From Methanoregula sp. UBA154 (GTDB taxonomy: Archaea; Halobacteriota; Methanomicrobia; Methanomicrobiales; Methanospirillaceae): a stretch of DNA of 43,207 bases. The notes under the pieces are model-generated. The model did no database searches. It saw only the letters and a program-made list of their open reading frames with translations, and was not told the origin of the DNA. Below are positions 8,556 through 17,346 of this stretch, piece after piece. The translations under genes and the position numbers were made by a program. Numbering within the stretch: position 1 is the first letter of the stretch; each line of letters opens with the position of its first letter. The stretch lies in assembly GCA_002502245.1 (NCBI GenBank), contig DAPW01000002.1:1-43207 (forward strand), written 5' to 3'.

Positions 8556-9359
8556 TCAGTCGCATACCTGGTCCCGGAAGACCGCCAGTACCTTCCAGAT
8601 CTTTTCTTTCAGCAGGAGCGCCCGGTCCGCCATTTCATGTCCACAACGGGTGGAAGAAGGAGCCGGTTCGTACAGTGCCCGGTTTATCTCGATCTGGATC
8701 CAGGGGATACCCTTGTGCCAGTAATGGGCGTTTGAGATGAACCCTCCGGAGAACGGGTTGTTGAGGGCAACCTCCTTATTCAGCGAGAACTCTTCCCGGA
8801 ACAGACCGGCAAGGTTGGTGATCCATTCCCCGCTGCACGTGGTGATAGTGCCCTTTTTTGCCTTCCCCTGCCGGTCGCCGTTGTTTCCGAGACAGATCAG
8901 GGGGCGTGCCTTCCCGGCATCTTTCTGGTGTTCTGACCCGTACGGGAGCATGGAATGGCAGTCGAACGCTATCCGGACCGGGTGGATGTCTATCAGCTCA
9001 TCGACCTGCTGGTGATAGGGGAAGTAATGCGTCATGAGAAGTCGGTGGATGAGGGGCATATCCGGCACCAGACCGTGTCGCCAGACTTCCCTGCCATCGA
9101 TCGTCCTGAGCTTGATGATCCCGTCAGGATCGCGCAGGGGGAGCGGTAACGGGGGACGGTTGAGGTCGACAACCATACGGGAGACGGCGGTGTCGATATA
9201 TGCCACGACACGGTCCTCATAGCCGAAGACCACACGGGTTACGGGATCGCAGTAATACCGGAGATCATCATCAGAAAGGAGCAGCAGCGGGCGGAGCGGC
9301 TCCGGGACTTCCGTCCCGCCGTGAGGGACAGATATCAGGAACGGGTAACGTTTTTTCAC
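8556..9359 (-). CDS. N-formylglutamate amidohydrolase family protein
   Basis: About 267 residues matching the HutG-type N-formylglutamate amidohydrolase family, zinc enzymes that hydrolyse N-formyl-L-glutamate or related N-acyl amino acids. Motifs: ISVPHGGTEVP at the N-terminus (metal His), VVDLNRPP near residue 65, FDCHSMLPYGS near 133 (metal His) and NNPFSGGFI near 200. No other histidine-degradation gene is nearby, so the true substrate could be a different formylated or acylated amino acid. No ATG start fits: GTG at 9359 or TTG at 9362. It runs in the same direction as the acyl-CoA synthetase. Confidence 0.82.
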   Translation of the reverse strand: MKKRYPFLISVPHGGTEVPEPLRPLLLLSDDDLRYYCDPVTRVVFGYEDRVVAYIDTAVSRMVVDLNRPPLPLPLRDPDGIIKLRTIDGREVWRHGLVPDMPLIHRLLMTHYFPYHQQVDELIDIHPVRIAFDCHSMLPYGSEHQKDAGKARPLICLGNNGDRQGKAKKGTITTCSGEWITNLAGLFREEFSLNKEVALNNPFSGGFISNAHYWHKGIPWIQIEINRALYEPAPSSTRCGHEMADRALLLKEKIWKVLAVFRDQVCD

Positions 9360-9574
9360 CAATATCAGCAGATCGACTATTGCCGGGAGGTTTTGTTAAG
9401 ATTTGGGTCCGGTATCAGGACCAGGTACCATGCAGGTGCCGGAAAAATCACTGCAGGACGGCGATCATAAACCTCTCTTTCACCACACTGGCCAACTCTC
9501 CTTCAACGCCCCGGCTGCTCCCACGGAACCGGAAGGCCGGTAAACAGGGTGCAGAAATGCCGTCTGCGTCGGGC

Positions 9575-10996
9575 TTACGCGGTCCGGAAGAGCAGCCAGT
9601 CGTTCTTTCCCGGGCGCCTGAATTTTACGAGCACATACGCCTCGTTCAGGCGCCGTCCATGGAGCATCACCTCGATCTTCTCATCGTCCCAGTGCTTCGT
9701 GTCATATGTCCCGCTGTCCCAGATGGTGACCGTCCCGGCCCCGTACTCGCCTTTCGGGATCTCGCCTTCAAAGGACCCGTATTCAAGCGGGTGGTCCTCG
9801 ACTGCAACAGCGAGGTGCTTTTCACCGGGAGTCTCCGGCACCCCCTTTGGTACTGCCCAGCTCTTCAGCACCCCGTCCCGCTCCAGCCGCAGGTCATAGT
9901 GCACGTGCCGGGCGTGGTGTTCCTGGATAACAAACCTCATTGCGCTCATGGCCGGAACCCCTTCCGGTTCGTTTGTAACAGAAAAATTCCTCTTCTCATG
10001 ATACTTCCTCAGTGATGGCTCTTGTGCCTGAAAAGACCCCGGACCCGCGGTTTGCATCCGGGCAGGAGTAAACTGGGCGGTCGTGCACTCGGCCGGTTTT
10101 TTGTCGGAACGGAGCCGGACAAACCGGGGGATCCGGAGTTTCCGCTCCCGGGTCACCTCCATGTATCCCACTTCGCATACCAGGACTGGTTCGAGCCAGA
10201 CCACGAATCCGCTGATGCCGGGGAGCTGCGGGACCTTCGTTTCCAGCGGTGCAAAGGTATCCATGAGATCCCGGAGCAGCTGGTCCGAGAACCCGGTCCC
10301 GACCCTGCCGACCGGGACCAGCTTCCCGTCATCGTACAGCCCCAGCAGAAGGGCCCCGAACGCCGGGCTGCGGCCACCCCGCCCGGGCGTGTAACCGGCG
10401 ATCACGCAGTCGCAGCTCTTCAGCGCCCGGATCTTCAGCCATGCCCCGCTCCGGACCCCGGGCTCGTACCGGCTGTCTTTCCGCTTTGCCATCACCCCTT
10501 CAAGGCCCTGTGCAACTGCAGCGTGGTAATAGTCCTCACCCCGGCCTTCGACCGGTGCAGAGATGACGACATGGGGGCCTTCCCGCACCGCAGACTCCAG
10601 GATTTTGCGGCGTGCGGAAAGCGGGAGGGCAGTCAGGTCCTCTTCCCCGCGCCGGAGGATATCGAAGACAATGTAGGTGACCGGTGTGGCTCCGGCACCA
10701 GGAGCACCTGCCTGGAGCCGCGGCAGGAGGGCCTGCATATCCGGTTTTCCCCCGCTCATCACCACGATCTCCCCGTCGAGCACCGTGCCGGGTGCGAGCG
10801 TAATGAGCTCGGCAAGTTCGGGGAACTGCCCGGCCAGCTCCGTATCGTTCCGGCTCCGGAGGGAGACGGTCGTACCGACAGTTGCAATAGCCCGCACGCC
10901 ATCCCACTTGATCTCGAAGAACCAGTTCTCATCGCTGAACGGTGCGGGTGCGGTACCCGCCAGCATCGGCTGGTAGCGGGGGCCGCGGGCGGTCAT
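9575..10996 (-). CDS. ligD: ATP-dependent DNA ligase fused to a 3'-phosphoesterase domain (LigD Lig-PE)
   Basis: A 473-residue two-domain repair enzyme. Residues about 8-310 are an NHEJ-type ATP-dependent ligase: EIKWDGVRA places the nucleotidyl lysine at about residue 30, followed by an LDGEIV motif, VMAKRKDSRYEPGVRSGAWLK and an OB-fold region. Residues about 340-473 are a LigD phosphoesterase: HHARHVHYDLRLE carries the metal and catalytic His/Asp, followed by HPLEYGSFEGEIPKGEYGAG. The PE domain trims 3' ends and the ligase seals the break. The order Lig-PE in one chain, with the polymerase separate, differs from bacterial LigD (PE-Lig-Pol or Pol-PE-Lig). The ATG overlaps the Ku stop by four bases (ATGA), so translation is probably coupled. 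Confidence 0.93.
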   Translation of the reverse strand: MTARGPRYQPMLAGTAPAPFSDENWFFEIKWDGVRAIATVGTTVSLRSRNDTELAGQFPELAELITLAPGTVLDGEIVVMSGGKPDMQALLPRLQAGAPGAGATPVTYIVFDILRRGEEDLTALPLSARRKILESAVREGPHVVISAPVEGRGEDYYHAAVAQGLEGVMAKRKDSRYEPGVRSGAWLKIRALKSCDCVIAGYTPGRGGRSPAFGALLLGLYDDGKLVPVGRVGTGFSDQLLRDLMDTFAPLETKVPQLPGISGFVVWLEPVLVCEVGYMEVTRERKLRIPRFVRLRSDKKPAECTTAQFTPARMQTAGPGSFQAQEPSLRKYHEKRNFSVTNEPEGVPAMSAMRFVIQEHHARHVHYDLRLERDGVLKSWAVPKGVPETPGEKHLAVAVEDHPLEYGSFEGEIPKGEYGAGTVTIWDSGTYDTKHWDDEKIEVMLHGRRLNEAYVLVKFRRPGKNDWLLFRTA

Positions 10997-11919
10997 TTCC
11001 GGGCGAGCGTGGCAATGGTCTCCTGCAGTGCCTGCATCAGCTCTTTTGCTTCCCCGGGATGCGGCTCCTGATACACGATCTTCTCGCCGGCCAGTTTCTT
11101 ATCGATGAGGGCGAGGATCGCTTCACGGTAACGGTCGGGATAATCGTTGATGGAGAAGTCGCCGGACAGGTCCGTGATGATCCGTTTCGCGAGCGCGAGC
11201 TCGGCATCCTTCGGGACCGGAAGCGTTGGCAGGATGGAGAATGCATGAGGCGGCGTGACTTCGTCTGCATGCCGGAGCGTGGTCAGGACGAGCGCGCCGT
11301 CATACACGTGCACGACGACGGGGTACTCCTTGGTCCGGAGCGTGACCGTGCCGGCAGCAGCCCGCCCGAGTTCCTCCAGGGCGGTGACGAGCAGGCTGTA
11401 TGCCTCCTCGCTCCGGTCGGGGACAAGAACGTACGAGGACTCAAAATAGATCGGGTCAAGCGAAAGATAGTACACGAACTTGTCGATCCGTATCTTCCGG
11501 TCCGACTCCGGCATGACCGCTTTCAGCTCGTCCGGTTCGAAGACAAGGAACTCCCCTTTCCGTATCTCGTATCCCCTGACGGTCTCCGTCCACGGGACCA
11601 CACGGCCGTCGCGGGTGCAGACGCGGTCGTATCTCAGGGGCTGGCTGTCATCACGGTGGAGCAGCCGGAACGAGAAGGATCGGTCCCGCACCATCGTATG
11701 GAGCCGGACCGGCACGTTCACGAGGCCAATCGTGATGCTCCCGCTCCAGAACGGCCGGCCAGGCTTTGAGGGGGGCTCATGCTCCCCGTGCGGGAGCGGT
11801 GATGCCACGATCTCAGGTTTTCCGGGCTTTCCTGCCGCTTGCAGCTGTTTGCCCGTGCCCCCGGCACCGTTCTGTTCATGGGCAGGTGGCTTCTCAGTGG
11901 ATTTTCTGGCGGTCTTCAA
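10993..11919 (-). CDS. ku: Ku DNA end-binding protein
   Basis: A 308-residue Ku homodimer-type protein, which rings double-strand breaks and recruits LigD. The core begins at about residue 55 with RPFWSGSITIGLVNVPVRLH, the typical start of bacterial Ku, and continues through a C..D-rich region, GEFLVFEPDEL near 160 and YYLSLDPIYFESSYVL near 190. The first 54 residues are a Pro/Gly/Lys-rich extension absent from most homologues; no internal ATG offers a shorter start. The gene overlaps the polymerase gene by 26 bases upstream and the ligase by four downstream, placing all three in one transcript. The end is Lys-containing but lacks the long basic tail of some Ku proteins. Confidence 0.93.
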   Translation of the reverse strand: MKTARKSTEKPPAHEQNGAGGTGKQLQAAGKPGKPEIVASPLPHGEHEPPSKPGRPFWSGSITIGLVNVPVRLHTMVRDRSFSFRLLHRDDSQPLRYDRVCTRDGRVVPWTETVRGYEIRKGEFLVFEPDELKAVMPESDRKIRIDKFVYYLSLDPIYFESSYVLVPDRSEEAYSLLVTALEELGRAAAGTVTLRTKEYPVVVHVYDGALVLTTLRHADEVTPPHAFSILPTLPVPKDAELALAKRIITDLSGDFSINDYPDRYREAILALIDKKLAGEKIVYQEPHPGEAKELMQALQETIATLARK

Positions 11920-12781
11920 AGATTCCCCTCCAGGGATCCTTATCTCTTGAAATCACGGTTTTTATATTAAAATCTTCGGAACGTACCCCGCGCCGGAGCT
12001 CTTCCCACCGGAGCGGAGCAGAGACCGTGGCGCCCGGCGTAGCCCTGAGGCTGTACGGGGCAGCCATTGTCTTGCCGTGAGCGTTCTGGAGGTAGTCAAT
12101 GAAGACCGTGCCCGCATCCCGGGACCGGGGGAACTCAGAGACCACCCGGGGTGTGTCCCGGGCAATGGCTTTCCCGATCCCGTGGGCAAAATCCCTGATT
12201 GTGGAAAACGGGTAGCCGGCAACCAGCGGAACAACAATATGGACCCCCTTCTTCCCGGAGGTCTTGACGAACGGGTGGATACCCCCGGCCTCCAGGTGTT
12301 CCCGGACGATATGGGCGACATCGATCACATCATCGAAGGTGAGCGGCGGTTCAGGATCGATATCGAAGAGCAGGAAATCGGGCGAATCATAGGAGGTGGT
12401 GGTTGAGAGGGTGGTGTGGATCTCCAGAGAAGCAAGGTTCGCGATCCAGATGAGGGTATCAAGGTTATTGCACAGCACGAAATGGACATCCCGTCCGGCA
12501 GTCTCTGACCAGCGGGTAAAAATGTCCACGTAATCCGGCGTACCCGCCGGGGCATCCTTCTCAAAGAACCCTTCACCCCCGATCCCGTCCGGGAAGCGGT
12601 GCATGGTCACCGGCCGGTCATGCAGGAACGGGAGGAGGAACGGGGCCACCCGGATATAATACATGAGCACGTCCTGTTTGGTGACGCCTGCTGCCGGGAA
12701 CAGCACCTTCTCAAGCCGGGTGAGGTTGACCCGCGTGAGATCACGGATCGCTTTTCCCCCGGTCTCCGGGTTACCTGTCAT
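11894..12781 (-). CDS. LigD-type polymerase/primase domain protein
   Basis: A 295-residue stand-alone LigD polymerase domain of the archaeo-eukaryotic primase fold, which fills gaps with (ribo)nucleotides at broken ends. FDIDPEP near residue 137 carries the two catalytic aspartates, KTSGKKGVHIVVPL near 175 is the nucleotide-binding stretch, and TVFIDYLQNAHGKTMAAPYS near 225 supplies the third acidic residue. It is first in the ku-ligD operon. The ATG at 12781 is preferred; a GTG lies immediately before it. The 186 bases upstream, up to the end of the Yip1-like gene, hold several T-runs but no obvious promoter. Confidence 0.92.
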   Translation of the reverse strand: MTGNPETGGKAIRDLTRVNLTRLEKVLFPAAGVTKQDVLMYYIRVAPFLLPFLHDRPVTMHRFPDGIGGEGFFEKDAPAGTPDYVDIFTRWSETAGRDVHFVLCNNLDTLIWIANLASLEIHTTLSTTTSYDSPDFLLFDIDPEPPLTFDDVIDVAHIVREHLEAGGIHPFVKTSGKKGVHIVVPLVAGYPFSTIRDFAHGIGKAIARDTPRVVSEFPRSRDAGTVFIDYLQNAHGKTMAAPYSLRATPGATVSAPLRWEELRRGVRSEDFNIKTVISRDKDPWRGIFEDRQKIH

Positions 12782-12967
12782 CACGGGTAGTTGCCGTGCC
12801 GGTCAAAAAGGATTTCGCTTGCACCGGAAAGGCTTCTGCCGGGTAACCGGATACTGTCAGGCTCCGGGGTACAGAAAAATATGCTGCTGCAGGATCCAAA
12901 AAATTCTGCTTCCCCGTGATTTTTTTGATCGGGTTACGGTTCATATCGTGTTCTTTAAAAAGTATGA

Positions 12968-13561
12968 TTATGGTTGCACCATACTGACCGCAGGAAGAGG
13001 GACTTCCGTTACGGTCATACTCACGGGGATGAAAAAGGCCAGGGCAAGAAGGACGATGATGAGCGGGATCATGATTGCAAGTGCAATGGCAAGGATCGCT
13101 TTTGCGGTGCTGAGTTCCTGGAGCTCACGAATCCCAAGCACGCTCAGGACCAGGGACCAGAGTGCGAAGATAACACCGAGAACCGGCATCCATCCAAGAA
13201 TCAGGTGGGGGGTACTCCCGTAGACAATCGCGGTTACGGTCTGCATTATTCCTTTGCGTCCCCCGAGAAGGTACACCCACAGGTGAATCCATGCAGCAAG
13301 GATGAGTGTGCCGATAAAACCGGTAACAAGCACCAGGAAAAAAACCATGATCGCTCCAGCCGCTCCCCATGATATACCGGCATACTGCTGTATGCTGTCT
13401 ATCCCGATTGTAATGAGGATGACAGAGACGATCGCATTGAAAAGGAGAAGTGCGCCAAGATACGTGAATACCGTACCCGGTTTATCGTTGACGGACTGCC
13501 GGAATGCTTCAACGGGATCGAGAAGAATTCCTTTTACCTTCGCAATAATGGTGTCTGTCAT
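12968..13561 (-). CDS. Yip1-family membrane protein
   Basis: A 197-residue integral membrane protein with about five hydrophobic segments and the Yip1/YIF1-like pattern: an N-terminal amphipathic stretch (KVKGILLDPVEAF), then LWVYLLGG, YGSTPHLILGWMPVLG and WSLVLSVLGIRELQ. Archaeal Yip1-domain proteins have no settled function. It is a clear paralogue of 18841-19428: KVKG-LLDPVE-FRQS, AAW-HLWVYL-GGR-GI-QTV and YGSTP are shared. The start is ATG at 13561; a GTG at 13570 would add three residues. The small ORF 13667-13810 lies upstream on the same strand. Confidence 0.85.
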   Translation of the reverse strand: MTDTIIAKVKGILLDPVEAFRQSVNDKPGTVFTYLGALLLFNAIVSVILITIGIDSIQQYAGISWGAAGAIMVFFLVLVTGFIGTLILAAWIHLWVYLLGGRKGIMQTVTAIVYGSTPHLILGWMPVLGVIFALWSLVLSVLGIRELQELSTAKAILAIALAIMIPLIIVLLALAFFIPVSMTVTEVPLPAVSMVQP

Positions 13562-13666
13562 ACGATCCACACTTTGTCCGGAATGAACTTAAGACCGATC
13601 GATCACCTGCTGCACCGGCATGCGGGGAACCCGGCCAGCCCGACCATTGGCCCTCGTGCAGAAAGG

Positions 13667-13810
13667 TCACATGTCGCAGCAGGAGCAGGGAGTGTTCACG
13701 AGGATCATGGAGTCCTTGATCCACGTGAAGGTGCCGGTCCGGTCCCATGGGTTGATTGCGGTGTGCCTGTCAATCTTTTCCAGCCGGGTCTCATGGGTTA
13801 AGTCCGCCAC
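13667..13810 (-). CDS. Possible 47-residue protein with a CxCC motif
   Basis: An open frame from a GTG codon encodes 47 residues, with protein-like composition in the middle (KIDRHTAINPWDRTGTFTW) and a C-terminal PCSCCDM. The three clustered cysteines could bind a metal. It lies about 100 bases upstream of the Yip1-like gene on the same strand. There is no ATG and only a weak GGA before the start, so this may also be the tail of a lost gene: an in-frame TAG sits just upstream of the GTG. Confidence 0.4.
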   Translation of the reverse strand: MADLTHETRLEKIDRHTAINPWDRTGTFTWIKDSMILVNTPCSCCDM

Positions 13811-14019
13811 AATTATCCAGACCTAATTGATCGGGCCGCAACTCTTCGTGGCATTCCCTGCCGGGAAGATCCCTGGTTCGTCAGAGTTCAGGAAGACTTC
13901 CGGTATGCTGGTGATGAACCACGGGCTCCGGCATCGATGACCCCGTAATCCTTTCCGTTGGTAAACACCTTTAAGGAGGGCTACTTGTTCTTTTTTTTGG
14001 AAGTTCCCGCTACCCTTAT

Positions 14020-14727
14020 GTGCCGGAGCTTCCAGAAGAACCGCACATGGGCCGGATTCTCGACATTCCCCGTCTCCGGGAACAAAAGTATGTCTTCCGG
14101 GACCGTCACGATGCGGGACGACAACTGGGCTCGTTCCTCAGAACGCTCCCCGCCATCCGCGATCCGCTGGTCCTTGCCATCCCGGCCGGCGGGGTACCGG
14201 TTGGCAGGGAAGTTGCCATGGCACTCGGAGGGCCCCTCTCCCTTGCGGTCGTGCGGAAGATACGGATCCCCGGAAGCACTGAATCGGGATTCGGGGCTGT
14301 CACCTGGGACGGGCAGGTCCTGATCAATGAACCGCTGCGTGCTGCGCTCGGCCTTACCGGGCAGGAGGTTGAACGGGCTGTTGCAGAGACCAGAGAGAAC
14401 GTTGCCGAACGGGTTGTCCGGTTCACCGGCGGGAGAACTCTCCCGGAGATGGAGGGAAAGACGGTGATCCTGACCGACGATGGTCTTGCATCGGGTTTCA
14501 CCATGCTTGCTGCAGTTAAAAGCATCCGCCTCCATGAACCGGCCCGGATCCTTGTTGCGGTTCCCACAGCTTCCGCCTCATCCGCTACGATGCTCGCCGG
14601 GCAGGTGGACCAGCTGATCTGCCTGAATATCCGGTCCGGCCGGACCTATGCCGTTGCTGAGGCGTATGAAGACTGGTATGACCTGGATGACGGGGAGGTA
14701 CTGAAAGAAATGGCCGGTATGCCATAA
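14020..14727 (+). CDS. Phosphoribosyltransferase-domain protein
   Basis: A type I PRTase-fold protein of up to 235 residues. VFRDRHDAGRQLG near residue 25 is the usual opening of this family, LAIPAGGVPVGREVA near 52 forms the flexible-loop region, and VILTDDGLASGFTMLAAV near 150 is the PRPP-binding motif with its two acidic residues and the phosphate loop. Such proteins (COG1926-like) are widespread, but their substrate is not known; a nucleobase role is not certain. The start could be GTG at 14020 or ATG at 14047, which would remove nine residues; neither has a strong ribosome-binding site. It stands alone on the plus strand. Confidence 0.82.
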   Translation: MPELPEEPHMGRILDIPRLREQKYVFRDRHDAGRQLGSFLRTLPAIRDPLVLAIPAGGVPVGREVAMALGGPLSLAVVRKIRIPGSTESGFGAVTWDGQVLINEPLRAALGLTGQEVERAVAETRENVAERVVRFTGGRTLPEMEGKTVILTDDGLASGFTMLAAVKSIRLHEPARILVAVPTASASSATMLAGQVDQLICLNIRSGRTYAVAEAYEDWYDLDDGEVLKEMAGMP

Positions 14728-14927
14728 CAGCGGAGCCGGGAACGGGCTCTTTTGAGGGCCGTAAATTTTCACCGGTGAGACCCGGGTGTGCAGGCCTGCG
14801 CCCTGTAAATATGCAGCGCCGGGCCGGACCTTTGACCGCCAGGATCAGGCTGATCCTGCAGGCTACTCCTTTTTCTGAATTTTGAAACCGGGACAACACT
14901 TTTTATCTCCAGAGCGTTGTTACCTCA

Positions 14928-16106
14928 ATGATGACCCCCACCGCAGCGAGCGGTCTTGCCCGGAAGTTCATGCAGGACTTTGCGCGGACGACCGGCCTTG
15001 ATCCGCCCGGCCCCCGGCCGCGGCGCTACCTCTGGACGGATGCCTTTGCGGTCTGCAATTATCTCGGTTTTTTCCAGCAGAGCGGTGACCCCGCATATAA
15101 GGAGCTGGCCTTACGGCTGATCGACCAGGTGCACTATACCCTTGGCCGGCACCGTGATGACGAAACGCGGAGCGGCTGGATCAGCGGTCTTTCGGAGGAT
15201 GCAGGCATACTGCACCCGGTCATTGGTGGCCTGAGGATCGGAAAATCCCATCCGGAACGGGAGGAAAAAGAACCGTATACCGAAGAACAGGAATGGGACC
15301 GGGACGGGCAGTACTACCATTACCTGACAAAATGGATGCATGCGCTCACCCGGGCAGGTATGGTGACCGGCAACCCGGAGTACGTCCGGTGGGCTGTCGA
15401 GATCGCTCAGACCGCCCATGCCCGGTTCACGTACAGCACCGGTGGCAGGATGCGGATGTACTGGAAGATGAGCATCGACCTTTCCCGTCCGCTTGTACCT
15501 TCCATGGGCCAGCACGACCCGCTTGACGGTCTTGTCACCTATGCCGGGCTTCACCTGGCAGCAGGAGGGAATGCCGGGCAGCAGCGGGTTCTCGTGCAGG
15601 AGATGGCCGACATGGCCGGAATGGTCGGGGATGTACCCTTTACGACCAGCGATCCGCTCGGCATCGGAGGACTCCTGTCCGATGCTGCACGGATCGCCTG
15701 CCTGATGGCCAGGGGCGGTCCCGTATACCCGGGCCTCTTCGAATCGGTCACCGCGGCAGCCATGGACGGGCTTGAGTTATATTCCCGGAACCGCTGCCTC
15801 GAGCTCCCGGCACGCCACCGCCTTGCCTTCCGGGAGATCGGGCTTGCAATCGGTCTTGCCGGGATCGAACAGCTGGCTGAATGGATCGAAGAAAAGCCGT
15901 ACCTGTTCGGGAGATCCGGGGCCATTCCCGGCCGGGTGAAGGCGCTGCGGAACTACGTGCCGATGAAAGAGTCGATCGAGGAGTTCTGGCTGGAGGAGGA
16001 GAACCAAGTGTCCGGCACCTGGACTGGACACCAGGAGATCAGCGAGGTAATGCTTGCCACCTGCCTTTCTCCCGACGGGTTCCTGGACATCGGGGCAGCC
16101 CGGTAG
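14928..16106 (+). CDS. Six-hairpin (alpha/alpha-barrel) glycosidase-like protein
   Basis: A 392-residue cytoplasmic protein with repeated helical hairpins, consistent with a six-hairpin glycosidase fold. Indicative segments are YLWTDAFAVCNYLGFF near residue 34, SGWISGLSEDAG near 85, YYHYLTKWMHAL near 126, PSMGQHDPLDGLVTY near 190 and HRLAFREIGLAIGL near 300. These aromatic/acidic segments recur in a family of uncharacterised bacterial and archaeal proteins. No catalytic pair can be assigned. The start is the first of two adjacent ATGs, 28 bases after a TATA-like CTTTTTATC at 14892-14900, which implies a leaderless message. The gene upstream is the PRTase, 200 bases away. Confidence 0.65.
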   Translation: MMTPTAASGLARKFMQDFARTTGLDPPGPRPRRYLWTDAFAVCNYLGFFQQSGDPAYKELALRLIDQVHYTLGRHRDDETRSGWISGLSEDAGILHPVIGGLRIGKSHPEREEKEPYTEEQEWDRDGQYYHYLTKWMHALTRAGMVTGNPEYVRWAVEIAQTAHARFTYSTGGRMRMYWKMSIDLSRPLVPSMGQHDPLDGLVTYAGLHLAAGGNAGQQRVLVQEMADMAGMVGDVPFTTSDPLGIGGLLSDAARIACLMARGGPVYPGLFESVTAAAMDGLELYSRNRCLELPARHRLAFREIGLAIGLAGIEQLAEWIEEKPYLFGRSGAIPGRVKALRNYVPMKESIEEFWLEEENQVSGTWTGHQEISEVMLATCLSPDGFLDIGAAR

Positions 16107-16320
16107 AAAAGCCTGCGCATACCCGCAGTACAATGTGCCGCGACGATGACCGTCAAAAAGACACCAGTCGCAGGGCTGCCTATCCTGAAATTCGCAGATC
16201 CCCGGAAAGGAAGTATGCATAAACAATACCTGATTATTGAGAGGAATGGTTAACCTCCGGAGGGCAACGTTGTTTTTGATCGCGATCCCTGCGGGGACTG
16301 CCAGGTACCCGGACTGACAA

Positions 16321-16331
16321 TTTTTAATATA
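16321..16331 (+). promoter_or_regulatory. TATA box of the IPT-type lipoprotein gene
   Basis: TTTTTAATATA is centred about 26 bases before the ATG at 16352. This is the archaeal spacing expected for transcription starting at the start codon. Confidence 0.5.
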
Positions 16332-16351
16332 CTGCAGAATAATCGTTGTGC

Positions 16352-17116
16352 ATGGAACACTCAGCGAAAATCTTTCTTGCACTCAGTATTTTCCTCCTTA
16401 TCGGTGTGTCCATGACGGGCTGTTCAGAGAGTTCTGACTCAGACAGCAGCACGTCAGGCACTGATGCCACAACGACAACGGCAGGGGCGTTGTTCACCTC
16501 CGGCGATATCGTGCGAAGTTCAACCGGCAGCACATCCGCCGCCTGGCTGGTTCTTGATTACGATGCCGCAAGCGATTCCTATACCCGCGCATTCATCTAC
16601 CAGAACACTGACGGCACATGGGGGTACCGGATAAACGCCAATACGGAGACGTCCCCGCGAACGGTGATGGAAAAGGTGTATACCATCAAAATCACGCACG
16701 TGACGGTCTCATCCGTGCCGACAGCAGCGCCGACCACGGCAACCCCGGTCGTGACAACGACAGCAACCAGGAGGGCGACTACAGCTGCAACAGCAACGAC
16801 AACCACCGCATCCGCTTCCCGGCCCGCGATCAAGATGATGGATCCCGAAGAGGGAGAAGCAGGAACAATCGTATCCACGGAGATAACGGGATCGGATTTC
16901 ATCTCCAACCTGACAGCCCGGCTGAGCCGTTCGGGCGAGACCAGTATTACCGCAACGACGTGCACCTTCAGCTCGTCTTCAAGCGTGACCTGTACCTTCG
17001 ATATTCCCGCTTCTGCGAAAGTCGGCGCATGGGATATCGTGCTCACCAATCCCCGGGGTCAGTCGGGTGAGATCGCAAATTACTTCCTGGTACGCGGGAA
17101 CGCGACCGCTTATTGA
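16352..17116 (+). CDS. Lipoprotein with a Thr-rich stalk and a C-terminal IPT/TIG-like domain
   Basis: About 254 residues. The leader ends in VSMTGC (lipobox), followed by a Ser/Asp/Thr-rich segment, a small folded region (WLVLDYDAASDSYTRAFIY), a long Thr/Ala linker (about residues 115-155, probably O-glycosylated or extended) and a C-terminal immunoglobulin-like domain starting IKMMDPEEGEAGT and ending VLTNPRGQSGE. The DP..G..G pattern at the start and the NP.G near the end are typical of IPT/TIG domains, which mediate binding at cell surfaces. The ATG at 16352 is preferred to an upstream TTG at 16346 because a TATA box sits 21-31 bases before it. Confidence 0.75.
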   Translation: MEHSAKIFLALSIFLLIGVSMTGCSESSDSDSSTSGTDATTTTAGALFTSGDIVRSSTGSTSAAWLVLDYDAASDSYTRAFIYQNTDGTWGYRINANTETSPRTVMEKVYTIKITHVTVSSVPTAAPTTATPVVTTTATRRATTAATATTTTASASRPAIKMMDPEEGEAGTIVSTEITGSDFISNLTARLSRSGETSITATTCTFSSSSSVTCTFDIPASAKVGAWDIVLTNPRGQSGEIANYFLVRGNATAY

Positions 17117-17346
17117 CCGTGAAAGGTGCCGGCTCCCCGGGTATGCAGCCGGGGAGCTGATACAGAACCACGGGAATGGATCCCGTCCGGGATTAACACG
17201 GTTCAAAAAAGACCACTCCACATTTTCCGATTTGGAGCCGACAGGGGAAAGTTTCCCCGTTGTACCTGGTCTGAACCTGCAGGTTTTCCTTTAGAGATAG
17301 TCCTTTCATTTTTCCGGAGTTAAAAGGGGATTTCCTGTCCATCCGG

